This document shows, piece by piece, positions 38,588-47,884 of a DNA stretch of 57,527 nt (positions are counted from its first letter, which is position 1; every line of letters starts with the position of its first letter). Under the pieces are notes generated by a model. It was given only the letters and a program-made list of their open reading frames with translations. It searched no databases and had not been told where the DNA came from. Source of the stretch: Gemmatimonadota bacterium (GTDB lineage: Bacteria; Gemmatimonadota; Gemmatimonadetes; Longimicrobiales; Gaopeijiaceae). A program made the translations under genes and the position numbers. The DNA lies in contig JADFMD010000008.1 in the NCBI GenBank assembly GCA_022564055.1, positions 1 through 57,527 on the forward strand, in the 5' to 3' direction.

Positions 38588-41500
38588 ATGCCGACGAGTG
38601 TGCCCGGATCTCCCCGCCGCTTCAGCCTGCTCCTCGGCTTCCTCGCCTTGTTTGCGACAACGCCCGTGCAGGGTCTGATACAAGACATCTCCCCCGATCT
38701 CTACCAGAGCCTCAGGTACCGTCATATTGGCCCCGTGGGGAATCGGATCGCCTCGGTTGCGGGCGTGCTGGGCGACCCACTGACCTACTACGCCGGGGCC
38801 GCATCCGGTGGTATCTGGAAATCGGAGGACGGTGGCGAGTACTGGGAGCCCATCTTCGACGGCGAGACGGACCACTCCATCGGTGCTCTAGCGGTGGCGC
38901 CGTCGGATCCGGCGATCATCTGGGCAGGGACCGGTGAGCCGCACATCCGCTCGAACGTCTCCCTCGGCACCGGCGTCTACAAATCCACGGATGGGGGCGA
39001 CAGCTGGCGGCACATGGGACTCGGCGAGGGCGGACCGACACGCACATCGCGGATCGTCATCCATCCGACGAACCCCGACATCGTGTACGTGGCGGCGCTA
39101 GGACACGCCCACGGCCCTCAACAGGCAAGAGGCATCTTCCGCACCGAGGACGGCGGGGAGACCTGGGAGCACGTGCTCTTCGTGGACGAGAACACGGGTG
39201 CCTCCAGCCTCGAGATGGACCCGCACAACCCTCGCAAACTCTTCGCCGGAATGTGGACGGTAGAAGTCCACACCTGGGGACGTGAGAGCGGGGGAGAAGG
39301 CAGCGGGATTTACGTGTCCAAGGACGGGGGCGATACGTGGACGAAACTCGAGGGGAACGGCCTGCCGACCCTGCCGGTGGGGAAGACGGACATCTGCCTG
39401 ACGCCTGCGGACCCAGATCGCGTGTACGCGCTGATCGAGACGGGTGACGGCGTGCCCTGGCACGGCCGGGAGACGGAGAGCGGCGAGCTCTGGCGCTCCG
39501 ACAACGGTGGCGCCACGTGGCAACTCATCAACCACAGTCGCGATCTCGGCGGGCGCACCGCGTACTACAACAACTGCTTCGTCAATCCCGACGATGCGGA
39601 CGAAGTCTACTTCCAGACCTCGGGTCTCGCCCGCAGCCTCGACGGAGGGCACACCTACGTGAACGAGCGCGGCCGCCGCCGCCCGGGGGGTGACTACCAC
39701 GACATGTGGATCGATCCCGAAGACGGCGACCGCATGATCATCGGAAACGACGGTGGCCTGGCCGTCTCGGTGAACCGCGGCGATACGTGGCACCGGGTCC
39801 AGCTCCCCATCGCCCAGATGTACCACGTGACCGTCGACGACGCGATTCCGTACAACGTGATGGGGAATAGGCAGGACGGTCCCTCGTTCCGGGGTCCGAG
39901 CAACAGCCCCGGGGGCGGGGCCATCCAACGCTCGGAGTGGACCACCGTCGGCGGTGGAGAGAGCGGCTTCGCCACACCCGACCCCCAGGATTCGAATATC
40001 GTGTGGTCCAGCGCTTCGGGCTCAGGCGCTCGGGGCGGAATCGTGGTGCGCTGGGATGCACGCACCCGACAGTTCCGCAACGTTGAGGTGTGGCCTGAGC
40101 TGGCCAGCGGACATCCAGCGAGCGAGGTCCGCTACCGGTTCCAGTGGACCTTCCCGCTGCACCTCTCGCCTCACGACCGGAACACCGTGTACGTCACCAG
40201 CCAGCACGTGCACCGGACGACGAACGGCGGTCAGAGTTGGGAGGTGATCAGCCCTGACCTCACGACCAACGACGTGTCCAGACAGGGAATCTCGGGCGGG
40301 CTCACCCCGGACAACATCGGGGTGGAGTATTGCTGTGTGATCTACGCTTTCGACGAGTCCCCGGTCCAGCCCGGCGTGTTGTGGACGGGATCGAACGACG
40401 GCCTCGTTCACGTGAGCAGGGACGGCGGCAGCAGTTGGACGAACGTGACGAGCAACTTCCCGGACCTTCCGCCGGACGGCGTGGTCCGGAACATCGACGC
40501 ATCGAGATACGACGCCGGCAAGGCATACATCGTGATCGAGCACCATCAGCAAGGCAACTTCGAGCCTCACGTCTACAAGACGGAGGACTACGGGGACAGC
40601 TGGACGAAGATCGTAGATGGCATCGCCGACAGCCCTCTGAGCTACGCGAGGAGCATCCAAGAGGATCCGGTGCGCCCCGGGCTCCTTTACCTGGGCACCG
40701 AGAACGCGCTGTACGTCTCCTTCGACGATGGCGAGAGGTGGCAGCCGTTGCAGAACAACCTTCCGGCGAGTCCCATGTACTGGCTCGCGGTGCAGGAACG
40801 CTTCAACGATCTGGTGGTGGGGACGTACGGGCGCGGCTTTTGGATCCTGGACGACATCACCCCGCTGCGGCAATTGACGGCGGAGGTCCTGGCGTCCTCA
40901 GCGCATCTGTTCGAGCCACGGGACGCGTACCGGTTCCGGCCGTTGACCAGGGCGCGCGCCCTGCCCAACGATCCGTCGGCCGGCCAGAACCCGCCATACG
41001 GTGCGTCGATCAACTACTGGCTGGCCGATGCCCTCGAGGATAGCGTGACGTTGAGGATCACCGATCGCTCGGGACGATTGGTCCGGACGCTGTCGGGGCC
41101 GCACAGTCCCGGCGTGAACCGGATATGGTGGAACCTCCGGGACGAGCCCTCCACGCAGATCAAGCTGCGCACGAAGCCCCTGTACGCCGACTGGGTGGAC
41201 CTCGGTGACGAAGGATGGCGGTCGGGCGGCCGAGAGCTCTCCATGCTGGTCCCTCCCGGCACGTACATGGTGACGCTGGAGGTGGATGGCCAGAGCCCCT
41301 CGCAGCAGGAGCTCAGGGTGCTCAAGGATCCCAACTCCGAGGGCACGGAGGCGAACATCCGGGCGCAGACGGCCATGTTCTCGGAGCTCAGGGACGACTA
41401 CGAAATCGTAGTGGGCATGGTGAACCGACTTGAATGGATTCGTCGCCAGCTCTATGACCTGAACCGCGTGCTCGAGGACCAGGGGGATGCGCCCGGGATT

Positions 41501-41818
41501 ATCGAGGCATCCACCGAGTTGAACGACAAGCTCCACGCCGTCGAGGGCAACCTGATTCGGCTCATGACCACCGGCACAGGACAGGATGGAGTCCGCTGGG
41601 CTCCCAAGCTCGCGGAGGACATCCACTACCTGGCTGGCGCGGTGGCCACCGCGGATTTTCCCCCGACGGATCAGGCGCGACAGGTGCAGGTCATCCTGAA
41701 CCAGAAGGTCACCCGGTACCGCGCCGAGGTCGACGAGCTGCTTCGGACGGACGTAGCGGGGTTCAACCGCATGCTCCGCGACCGGAATATGCCAGGAGTG
41801 ATCAGCGACCTGGACTGA
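38588..41818 (+). CDS. Exported Asp-box (BNR/VPS10-like) beta-propeller protein
   Basis: Large exported protein of 1076 residues. The Met at 38588 has GGAG 7 bases upstream and a signal peptide (LLLGFLALFATTPVQG). About 750 residues form propeller blades with 11 Asp-box-like motifs, for example SEDGGEYW, STDGGDSW, TEDGGETW, SKDGGDTW, SDNGGATW, TTNGGQSW, SRDGGSSW and TEDYGDSW. The C-terminal 300 residues contain a beta-sandwich (SVTLRITDRSGRLVRTL) and a helical, coiled-coil-like segment. Databases often name such proteins glycosyl hydrolase or sortilin-like, but the sialidase Arg triad is not evident, so no enzyme function should be claimed. Abundant paralogues are known in Gemmatimonadota. 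Located 91 bp after the M1 peptidase, with a strong hairpin behind it. Confidence 0.85.
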   Translation: MPTSVPGSPRRFSLLLGFLALFATTPVQGLIQDISPDLYQSLRYRHIGPVGNRIASVAGVLGDPLTYYAGAASGGIWKSEDGGEYWEPIFDGETDHSIGALAVAPSDPAIIWAGTGEPHIRSNVSLGTGVYKSTDGGDSWRHMGLGEGGPTRTSRIVIHPTNPDIVYVAALGHAHGPQQARGIFRTEDGGETWEHVLFVDENTGASSLEMDPHNPRKLFAGMWTVEVHTWGRESGGEGSGIYVSKDGGDTWTKLEGNGLPTLPVGKTDICLTPADPDRVYALIETGDGVPWHGRETESGELWRSDNGGATWQLINHSRDLGGRTAYYNNCFVNPDDADEVYFQTSGLARSLDGGHTYVNERGRRRPGGDYHDMWIDPEDGDRMIIGNDGGLAVSVNRGDTWHRVQLPIAQMYHVTVDDAIPYNVMGNRQDGPSFRGPSNSPGGGAIQRSEWTTVGGGESGFATPDPQDSNIVWSSASGSGARGGIVVRWDARTRQFRNVEVWPELASGHPASEVRYRFQWTFPLHLSPHDRNTVYVTSQHVHRTTNGGQSWEVISPDLTTNDVSRQGISGGLTPDNIGVEYCCVIYAFDESPVQPGVLWTGSNDGLVHVSRDGGSSWTNVTSNFPDLPPDGVVRNIDASRYDAGKAYIVIEHHQQGNFEPHVYKTEDYGDSWTKIVDGIADSPLSYARSIQEDPVRPGLLYLGTENALYVSFDDGERWQPLQNNLPASPMYWLAVQERFNDLVVGTYGRGFWILDDITPLRQLTAEVLASSAHLFEPRDAYRFRPLTRARALPNDPSAGQNPPYGASINYWLADALEDSVTLRITDRSGRLVRTLSGPHSPGVNRIWWNLRDEPSTQIKLRTKPLYADWVDLGDEGWRSGGRELSMLVPPGTYMVTLEVDGQSPSQQELRVLKDPNSEGTEANIRAQTAMFSELRDDYEIVVGMVNRLEWIRRQLYDLNRVLEDQGDAPGIIEASTELNDKLHAVEGNLIRLMTTGTGQDGVRWAPKLAEDIHYLAGAVATADFPPTDQARQVQVILNQKVTRYRAEVDELLRTDVAGFNRMLRDRNMPGVISDLD

Positions 41819-41823
41819 CCTTG

Positions 41824-41861
41824 CCGCCGGAGGCGTAACCGATCATTTGCGCCTCCGGCGG
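41824..41861 (+). terminator. Hairpin after the propeller gene
   Basis: CCGCCGGAGGCG (41824-41835) and CGCCTCCGGCGG (41850-41861) are perfect 12-bp complements with a 14-base loop, 5 bases past the stop codon. No T-tract follows, so this is either a factor-independent terminator without tail or an mRNA-end stabiliser. Confidence 0.55.
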
Positions 41862-41934
41862 AGGTCTCGAGAGGATTGACGAACAGGCTGGCGAGAGACG
41901 CGGGACCTGCCTCCTCCCTGTAACAAATTCCACC

Positions 41935-41970
41935 TCCCAGGTGTTCTACCTAATCCCAGGTGTCCTACCT
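41935..41970 (+). repeat. Tandem 17-bp direct repeat
   Basis: TCCCAGGTGTTCTACCT (41935-41951) and TCCCAGGTGTCCTACCT (41954-41970) are direct repeats with one mismatch and a 19-bp period. The first overlaps a small inverted repeat CACCT-CCC-AGGTG. Located about 105 bases before the small lipoprotein gene; possible binding site for a regulator, or a chance duplication. Confidence 0.55.
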
Positions 41971-42075
41971 CCGGTGGGTCGCCGCCGACCCGTAGACCCA
42001 GCAGTGGCGCCGGAGCCCGCTGTAAGGCAGCGGTGTTCCGTCTTTTTCAATCAACACTGCGTTGGGAGAGGGTAG

Positions 42076-42627
42076 ATGGGCTGCAGGAGGTTCTTGAAGG
42101 AGTACGGCGTGTCGCGCACAGCACGATGGTGCGCGTTCAGCCAGGAAACAGCGAGCCGGTTCAGGGCGTGCACCCTGCTGGCCACCGTGAGCATCGCGGC
42201 GTGTCAGACGAGTGCTACCGGGCCCGATTTTCTCGACCGACTGGTCGATGGGATCACTTACAGGGTGACGGAATTCGTTATCGCCGAGTCCTTCCCCGTT
42301 CAACTCCGGATCACGGTGGAGCTCGAGAACGAATCCGCGACGCCGAAATCGGTGACCTTCCCGGACGGGTGCGTGGTGTTGATCAGGGCCTACGATGTAG
42401 GGAGAGAGCCGGCGTGGGACATGGGCAGCACCGTGGCCTGTACTCTGGCCCTAATAGAGGTCAACCTCGCCGCCGGCGAGAGCCAGACGTTCGACACGGG
42501 CCTCGTGAGCGCCGCGACAATTCTGGGGGACAGCCTACCGGACGGGGAGTACCGAATCACGGTCTACCTGCGTCCCGGACAAATCGTGGAGCTCGAAGCG
42601 GGATTGGTGGATCTAGCCGCTCTGTAG
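42076..42627 (+). CDS. Small exported lipoprotein, BsuPI-like fold
   Basis: Protein of 183 residues. After a long N-region, a hydrophobic segment (CTLLATVSIAAC) ends in a lipobox, so it is probably a lipoprotein with mature Cys at about 43. The rest is a single beta-sandwich-like domain: VQLRITVELENESATPKSVTF, the short cysteine-containing CVVLIRAYDVG, NLAAGESQTFDTG and the C-terminal PDGEYRITVYL. This order and spacing (hydrophobic strand, W, NLxxGE, PxGxYxI) resembles the BsuPI intracellular proteinase inhibitor domain, here exported. The assignment is by pattern only. Ribosome binding site GGGAGAGGG stands shortly before the ATG. A tandem repeat lies upstream. A role as inhibitor or binding protein is speculation. 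Confidence 0.65.
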   Translation: MGCRRFLKEYGVSRTARWCAFSQETASRFRACTLLATVSIAACQTSATGPDFLDRLVDGITYRVTEFVIAESFPVQLRITVELENESATPKSVTFPDGCVVLIRAYDVGREPAWDMGSTVACTLALIEVNLAAGESQTFDTGLVSAATILGDSLPDGEYRITVYLRPGQIVELEAGLVDLAAL

Positions 42628-42665
42628 TCGTCGCGGAATCCGCCCCCGGTCGGCTCGGTCGGCCC

Positions 42666-44054
42666 TCAGTCCGTGGCGAACCTTCGGGCGATCTCGTCGA
42701 GTCGTTCCTGGATGTAGGCTCCGGAGAACCAGCGACCCCTCACCATCACGCCGGCCCGGTCGGCCACGTTGCCGATGTCGTCCAGTGGATTTGCGTTGAG
42801 CAGGATGAGGTCGGCGCGCCGACCCACGGCCACGGTGCCGAAGGTGTCGCTCCGCCGGAAGTACTCGCCCACCGCCCGTGTGCCCGAAACCAGGATCTCG
42901 TAGGGTGACATTCCGGCCTCGGCCATCGCTCGCATCTCCCGGTGCAGCGAAAAGCCCGGCACCGAGAAGATCTGAGGTGAGTCCGTCCCCATGAGAATGC
43001 CTACGCCGCCGTCCGACAGGGCCTTGAGCACCTCCAGCCTGTTGCTGGCCCACAGGTCGGCTGCACCCGGATCCGCCTGCGCTCGTTGTGCGGCGCCGGC
43101 GTGCCTGCGGATCCACCCCTCCACACCCTCGAGCACCCCCGGGATGTTGCGTTTGGGCCAGTAGCGCATCTCGGGACGGGCTGCCAGGGCCTGGGCGTTT
43201 CCGCGGCCGATGATGCCCACGTCCCAGAGCACCAGGGTAGGCACGACCCAGGCACCCGCGCCCTTGACCATCGTGACCAGCTCCTCGAGGCTGCCTCGGT
43301 CGATGGGCTCGTCGAACGCATCGAGGTACTCGATGAACCCGTCGAGGTGGTCGAAGGTCTCCTGGCCCATTTGGATGGCGTGTTCGAGTCCCACATCGGC
43401 GGGAACGTGACCGCCAAACCGGATGCCCACCTCGTGGGCCGTGATGGCCATGGCATCGTATTCGGGGACCGTAAGCCCCGGGTGGATCTTCAAGAGGTCC
43501 CAGCCCTGGTCCTTCTGGGTACGGACCTTCTGGGCGGCCTGCTCCGGAGAGGATACCGAGTTGTCGTTGAAGCTGGGTCCGGCCAGGTAGAGGGTCGGAG
43601 CCACGATCTCGCCGGCGTTCGCCTTGCGGCGCAGCTCCATGTGGCCGTCGAGACCGAGCATGCCTCGGACGGTGGTCACACCATTGGCCACGTAGAGGAA
43701 CATCACCATCTCCTCCACGTCTCCACCGGGCATGTGGCCGTGCATCTCCGCCAGGCCGGGCATGAGGTACTTACCCGATCCGTCCACCGTCGTGACACCA
43801 GCAGGAACCTGGACCTCGTCCGCAGATCCCAAAGCGCGGATCCTTCCCTGCTCCACGAGAACGGTCTGGTCCCTCAGAACTCGCTCGGAGTCCATGGGAA
43901 CGACGTTGACGTGGGTGAAGGCGACCGCTGGGAGAGCGCTCTGCGCCGCCGCGGGAAATGAGGAGGGGTCGGGTGCGCCAGGTCCGCGCGAGGCAGCAAG
44001 CATCGAGCCGCTCACGACGACGACGCCCAACGCGACGGCAGCGAGAGTCTTCAT
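42666..44054 (-). CDS. Exported amidohydrolase (imidazolonepropionase-like)
   Basis: Metal-dependent amidohydrolase of 462 residues. The Met at 44054 has AAGGAG 7 or 8 bases upstream and starts a signal peptide (LAAVALGVVVVSGSMLAAS). Metal-site features are visible: LMPGLAEMHGHM with HxH in the first strand, Lys in LLKIHPGL, GGHVPADVG, and the Asp of LMGTDSPQ. The C-terminus returns to the small beta-domain (GRRADLILLNANPLDDI). The substrate is unknown; related exported proteins include prolidase-like and N-acyl amino-acid hydrolases, so a peptide or amide role is plausible. Convergent with the small lipoprotein gene and divergent from the M24 peptidase gene. Confidence 0.88.
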   Translation of the reverse strand: MKTLAAVALGVVVVSGSMLAASRGPGAPDPSSFPAAAQSALPAVAFTHVNVVPMDSERVLRDQTVLVEQGRIRALGSADEVQVPAGVTTVDGSGKYLMPGLAEMHGHMPGGDVEEMVMFLYVANGVTTVRGMLGLDGHMELRRKANAGEIVAPTLYLAGPSFNDNSVSSPEQAAQKVRTQKDQGWDLLKIHPGLTVPEYDAMAITAHEVGIRFGGHVPADVGLEHAIQMGQETFDHLDGFIEYLDAFDEPIDRGSLEELVTMVKGAGAWVVPTLVLWDVGIIGRGNAQALAARPEMRYWPKRNIPGVLEGVEGWIRRHAGAAQRAQADPGAADLWASNRLEVLKALSDGGVGILMGTDSPQIFSVPGFSLHREMRAMAEAGMSPYEILVSGTRAVGEYFRRSDTFGTVAVGRRADLILLNANPLDDIGNVADRAGVMVRGRWFSGAYIQERLDEIARRFATD

Positions 44055-44263
44055 GTGGGAGCTCCTTACTTCATCATCCAACATTTCAACGGCCCTGAAC
44101 CTTGAGAGGATCGGGGGTGAGGGCAAGGCTGAAGACGACGTGGGGCCGGCTGTCACCCGCGCTCAGCGGAACGGTGCCGACCTTGTGAACTCTCCAGCGG
44201 CCCGGCCATGTTCTTCGGGGCAGGCCCTCAAACATCCCACCACGTTGAGTCAGGACAAAACGT

Positions 44264-45652
44264 ATGGACATCTCACATAGCTCCCGTTTTCGCGCTTCGA
44301 TCATGAGCCTCGTAGGGGCGTTGGTCCTCCTCGCGCCGAGTGCGCTTCGGGGCCAGATCCGCGAATACGATGCTGCCCGCCCATTCGGGACCCTCCGTGA
44401 GCAGGCTGAGGTGCAGCAGGCGTGGTTGGAAGAGCGTCTTGGGACCAACCTGCCCATGCTCATGCGGAAGCACGAAATAGACATGTGGGTCGTGGCCATG
44501 CGCGAGTACAATGAGGACCCGGTATTCAGGGGTCTCGTCTCCGCAACCACCTTTGCGGCGCGCCGTCGCACGATCTATGTCTTCTTCGACCGCGGCCAAG
44601 ATGAGGGTGTCGAGCGTCTGGCGTTGGGCGGAAACTCACAGGGCGGGGTCTACGAGGTTGTGCGGGCCGCTGCGGTGGCATCTGACGGTCGAGCGGCGGA
44701 GCTCGTGGGGAACGAGCAATGGGACTTGTTCGCCCGCATCGTCGCTGAGCGGGATCCCAAACGGATTGCCGTGAACATCTCGCACGACATCAACGTCGCG
44801 GATGGGCTGACGGCGGGTGAGTGGGAGCAGATGGAGGAAGCGCTAGGATCGGAGTTGGCCGGACGCGTGGTCCGAGAGCCCCTTCTGGCCGTCGACTATT
44901 TGAGCATGCGGGTTCCTGGTATGACCCCGACGTACCGCCGCATGCAGACCATCGTACACGAGATCATCGGGACCGCGTTCTCCGAAGTGATCATCCAGCC
45001 CGGCAAGACCACCACGGCAGAGTTGGTGTGGTGGATGCGTCAGCGGGTCCACGATCTGGGACTGGGCTCCTGGTTCCAGCCCTCCGTGTCCGTGCAACGC
45101 CGAGGCGTGGAGATGGGCGACTCGATCGCGCCGGTCATCCTGCGGGGTGACGTGCTTCATTGTGACTTCGGCCTCGTCGCCATGGGGATGAACACGGATA
45201 CGCAGCACATGGGCTACGTTCTGCTGGAAGGGGAAAGCGAGGCCCCCGAGGGCCTTCAACGGGCTCTGGCCAGAGCCAACCGCCTCCAGGACATTCTCCT
45301 GGAGGAGATCAGAGTCGGCCGGTCCGGAAACGAAATCCTCGCCTCGGTCCTGAGCGTCATGCGCTCAGAGGGTCTGGATGGGACCATGTACACGCACCCC
45401 ATTGGCGACCACGGTCACGGCGCCGGTCCCTTGATCGGCCGGTGGGACAACCAGGAGGGGGTGCCCGGTCGCGGTGACCCGTTCGTGATTCCCAGCATGT
45501 GGTTCTCCACCGAGCTCCAGGTTACGACTCCGGTGAGCGAGTGGGACGGACAGCGAGTGCGCATGGCCCTGGAAGAGGAGGCCGAGGTCACCGCGGCGGG
45601 CGAGATGCGGTGGATGCTTCGGCGCCAGACGGAGCTGCATCTAGTGCACTGA
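44264..45652 (+). CDS. Exported M24-family (Xaa-Pro-type) peptidase
   Basis: Metallopeptidase-like protein of 462 residues in the pita-bread family that includes Xaa-Pro aminopeptidase. A signal peptide is at the N-terminus (SIMSLVGALVLLAPSALRG). The N-terminal half is the creatinase-like domain. The metal ligands are visible in order: Asp in VLHCDFGLVAMGMNTD with the second Asp in the same strand pair, His in YTHPIGDHGHGAGP, and Glu in STELQVTTPV and MALEEEAEVT. Length matches prolidase-like members. The gene is alone, 209 bp from the divergent amidohydrolase and convergent with the metallo-beta-lactamase gene. It would act on Pro-containing peptides outside the cytoplasm (inference). Confidence 0.9.
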   Translation: MDISHSSRFRASIMSLVGALVLLAPSALRGQIREYDAARPFGTLREQAEVQQAWLEERLGTNLPMLMRKHEIDMWVVAMREYNEDPVFRGLVSATTFAARRRTIYVFFDRGQDEGVERLALGGNSQGGVYEVVRAAAVASDGRAAELVGNEQWDLFARIVAERDPKRIAVNISHDINVADGLTAGEWEQMEEALGSELAGRVVREPLLAVDYLSMRVPGMTPTYRRMQTIVHEIIGTAFSEVIIQPGKTTTAELVWWMRQRVHDLGLGSWFQPSVSVQRRGVEMGDSIAPVILRGDVLHCDFGLVAMGMNTDTQHMGYVLLEGESEAPEGLQRALARANRLQDILLEEIRVGRSGNEILASVLSVMRSEGLDGTMYTHPIGDHGHGAGPLIGRWDNQEGVPGRGDPFVIPSMWFSTELQVTTPVSEWDGQRVRMALEEEAEVTAAGEMRWMLRRQTELHLVH

Positions 45653-45665
45653 TCCGCGGCGAGCC

Positions 45666-46514
45666 CTACGGCAAAGCAGCCGCGATCTCATCGTAGAAGC
45701 CAGGAATGCTTCTCTGCATGAAAAGGCCGTTCTCCGCCATCGTCCAGCTGAGTTCTTCGGTCTTTATGCGAGACGATGCCTCGCTCTTGGGCACTCCCGA
45801 CCTGATCAGATCCGCCATGCGGGCTCGAACCGCCTCCATCTGATTACGAAAATTCACCACATCATCGCGACTCATGATCGCACCGTGCCCCGGAATGGCG
45901 GTGTCGAAATCCAGGGCAAGAATGTTGTTGATGGTAGAGACCCAACCGCTGCTGCTGCCGCCATTGCCGTAGTCGATAAATGGCGCGATCCCATGAAGCA
46001 AATCGCCCCCGTGGACGGTACGCAGATCGGGAAAATAGATCACCGCATCACCGTTCGTGTGTCCACGGCCCATGTAGAAGGCTCGTACCTCAACGCCACC
46101 GAGATAAACCGCGGTCTGATCGGTAAAAACCAATCTCGGCGGTGCATCCTGGTTCCCTCTCACCATGTTGTCTCTGGCGTTCTGGTGCGCGATGATCTCC
46201 GCGATGTTGATGTACTCCACGTTGCCACCGGCGTGGTCGCCATGATGATGCGTGTTGAGGACGTATCTGACCGGCTGATCGCTTACCTGGGCCACCAGCT
46301 CCTGAATCTCGGCAAAGTTTCGCGGGAATTTGTCGTCGATCAGGATCACTCCTTCGGAGGTAACACGGACACCGACGTTTCCACCGCTGCCGATGATGAC
46401 ATAGAGGCCATCCTTGACCTGTTCAATGGACAGGCTGTTCTGCGCGTGCGCGCCAGTGAGCGTAGCTGCAACAAGGACGCTGCCCAGAAATATTCCTCGT
46501 ACCAAGTTGATCAT
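45666..46514 (-). CDS. Exported MBL-fold metallo-hydrolase
   Basis: Metallo-beta-lactamase-fold protein of 282 residues with a signal peptide (LVRGIFLGSVLVAATLTGAHAQ) from the Met at 46514, which has AGGAGG 4 bases upstream. The metal site is NTHHHGDHAGG (HxHxDH), with further ligands in MGRGHTNGDAVIYFPD and IPGHGAIMSRDD. This arrangement is like the quinoprotein relay and class B lactamase-like families of unknown substrate. A long C-terminal helical segment follows (about 205-282). Divergent from another MBL gene at 46753 across 238 bp that holds a small inverted repeat. No sign that it degrades beta-lactams specifically. Confidence 0.88.
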   Translation of the reverse strand: MINLVRGIFLGSVLVAATLTGAHAQNSLSIEQVKDGLYVIIGSGGNVGVRVTSEGVILIDDKFPRNFAEIQELVAQVSDQPVRYVLNTHHHGDHAGGNVEYINIAEIIAHQNARDNMVRGNQDAPPRLVFTDQTAVYLGGVEVRAFYMGRGHTNGDAVIYFPDLRTVHGGDLLHGIAPFIDYGNGGSSSGWVSTINNILALDFDTAIPGHGAIMSRDDVVNFRNQMEAVRARMADLIRSGVPKSEASSRIKTEELSWTMAENGLFMQRSIPGFYDEIAAALP

Positions 46515-46638
46515 GAGTCCTCCTGCCGGCGTCTTATCGCCGCGGTAGGTGCATGGGTTCGGCACGGAACCCCTTGCTTGACCTAAACACACGAATGCGA
46601 GAAATAACTGAGCCTGATCCGAATCGCGAGGAGCCGTC

Positions 46639-46656
46639 CTGAAGCTTACCCTTCAG
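46639..46656. repeat. Inverted repeat between two MBL genes
   Basis: CTGAAG (46639-46644) and CTTCAG (46651-46656) form a 6-bp inverted repeat with a 6-base gap in the 238-bp divergent region between the two metallo-hydrolase genes. It could be an operator or a weak hairpin; nothing else recognisable is in this stretch. Confidence 0.3.
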
Positions 46657-46752
46657 CTCAGTGGCGGCTCGCGCTCGCACGTGACATTTTGGGTGCCATC
46701 AACTGACGTCGGTCGTGCCGGAAGGCTGCCGAAGAAAGGGGAGCATCGTCCA

Positions 46753-47883
46753 ATGCTGAACCGCAAATCGCGCGCCCGTTCAGAGTTTTTTCCTGCGGTC
46801 TTGCTTACGCTTCTTTTGGCTGTCCCGCTGGCCACCGCGCAGGCGCAGACGCAGGAAACTCTCGAGATATACCTGATCGACGTCGAAGGTGGGGGCGCGA
46901 CCTTGTTCGTCTCGCCAGCCGGGGGGACCCTGCTGATCGATACTGGAAACGGTGGACAGAACGCGGCTCGAGATACCCGTCGCATTCGGGACGCGATGGA
47001 CGACGCAGGCGTCGCTGACATCGACCACCTGATCACCACGCACTGGCACGGCGACCACTACGGAGCGATGCAGGAGCTGGCGAGCCAGGTTCCCGTACGA
47101 CACTTCATCGACCACGGCCCGAGCGTCGAGTCGAACGAAAGGGTGGCCGAGTTTCTCAACACCACGTATCGGGCTTTGTACGAAGGTGCGGAGCACACGG
47201 TCGTCACGCCCGGGGATCGGATTTCCCTCGCCGGGATCGACATCACCGTAGTTGCCTCCGCGAAGCGGGTCATCGACCGGCCGCTACCGGGTCGCGGCGG
47301 ACCGAATCCCTACTGTGCCGATTTCGTCTCGCAGGCCGAAGACAACGGCGAAAACGCGCAGTCGGTGGGCATTCTCGTCCGGTTCGGCGAGTTCCGTGTC
47401 CTCCATCTGGGCGACTTGACGGTCAACACCGAGTTCGAGCTCATGTGCCCGAACAATCCGTTTGGTACGGTCGACCTCTTCGTCGTCTCCCACCATGGAC
47501 AGCCGATCTCCAACGCGAAGGTCCTCGTCCACGCCATCGAGGCCCGTGTGGCCATCCTGAACAACGGCACGCGAAAAGGTGGGCAGCCGGAGGCGATGCG
47601 AGTCCTTTACTCCGCTCCCGGCCTCGAAGACCTCTGGCAGCTTCACTTCTCCCAACTGAGCGGCCAGGAATACACGGTGCCCGGTCTGTTCATCGCGAAC
47701 CCGGTCGATGACGTACAAGAGGTCATGCCCATTGCGCCGCTGACTGGGCCGAGCCGTGGGGCCGGAGCCCCTCCCCGGCCGGTGCACAACGGTGACGCGC
47801 ACTGGATCAAGGTGTCAGGGCACGGCGATGGCTCATTCACGGTTACGAATAGTCGGAATGGGTTCACGAAGGAGTATCGGTAG
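46753..47883 (+). CDS. Exported MBL-fold metallo-hydrolase, ComEC-type
   Basis: Metallo-beta-lactamase-fold protein of 376 residues, exported by a signal peptide (LLTLLLAVPLATAQA) from the Met at 46753 (a GTG at 46681 is in frame but lacks a signal context). The fold resembles the ComEC/Rec2 competence-type domain: IYLIDVEGGGATLFVSPAGG, then ITTHWHGDHYGAM (HxHxDH), LHLGDLTVNTEFEL and VSHHGQPISNAKVLVHAIEA. These families often act on nucleic acid or phosphodiester bonds, though many are uncharacterised. The gene ends 1 base before the convergent MarR gene stop codon, so transcripts would face each other. Confidence 0.88.
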   Translation: MLNRKSRARSEFFPAVLLTLLLAVPLATAQAQTQETLEIYLIDVEGGGATLFVSPAGGTLLIDTGNGGQNAARDTRRIRDAMDDAGVADIDHLITTHWHGDHYGAMQELASQVPVRHFIDHGPSVESNERVAEFLNTTYRALYEGAEHTVVTPGDRISLAGIDITVVASAKRVIDRPLPGRGGPNPYCADFVSQAEDNGENAQSVGILVRFGEFRVLHLGDLTVNTEFELMCPNNPFGTVDLFVVSHHGQPISNAKVLVHAIEARVAILNNGTRKGGQPEAMRVLYSAPGLEDLWQLHFSQLSGQEYTVPGLFIANPVDDVQEVMPIAPLTGPSRGAGAPPRPVHNGDAHWIKVSGHGDGSFTVTNSRNGFTKEYR

Positions 47884-47884
47884 C

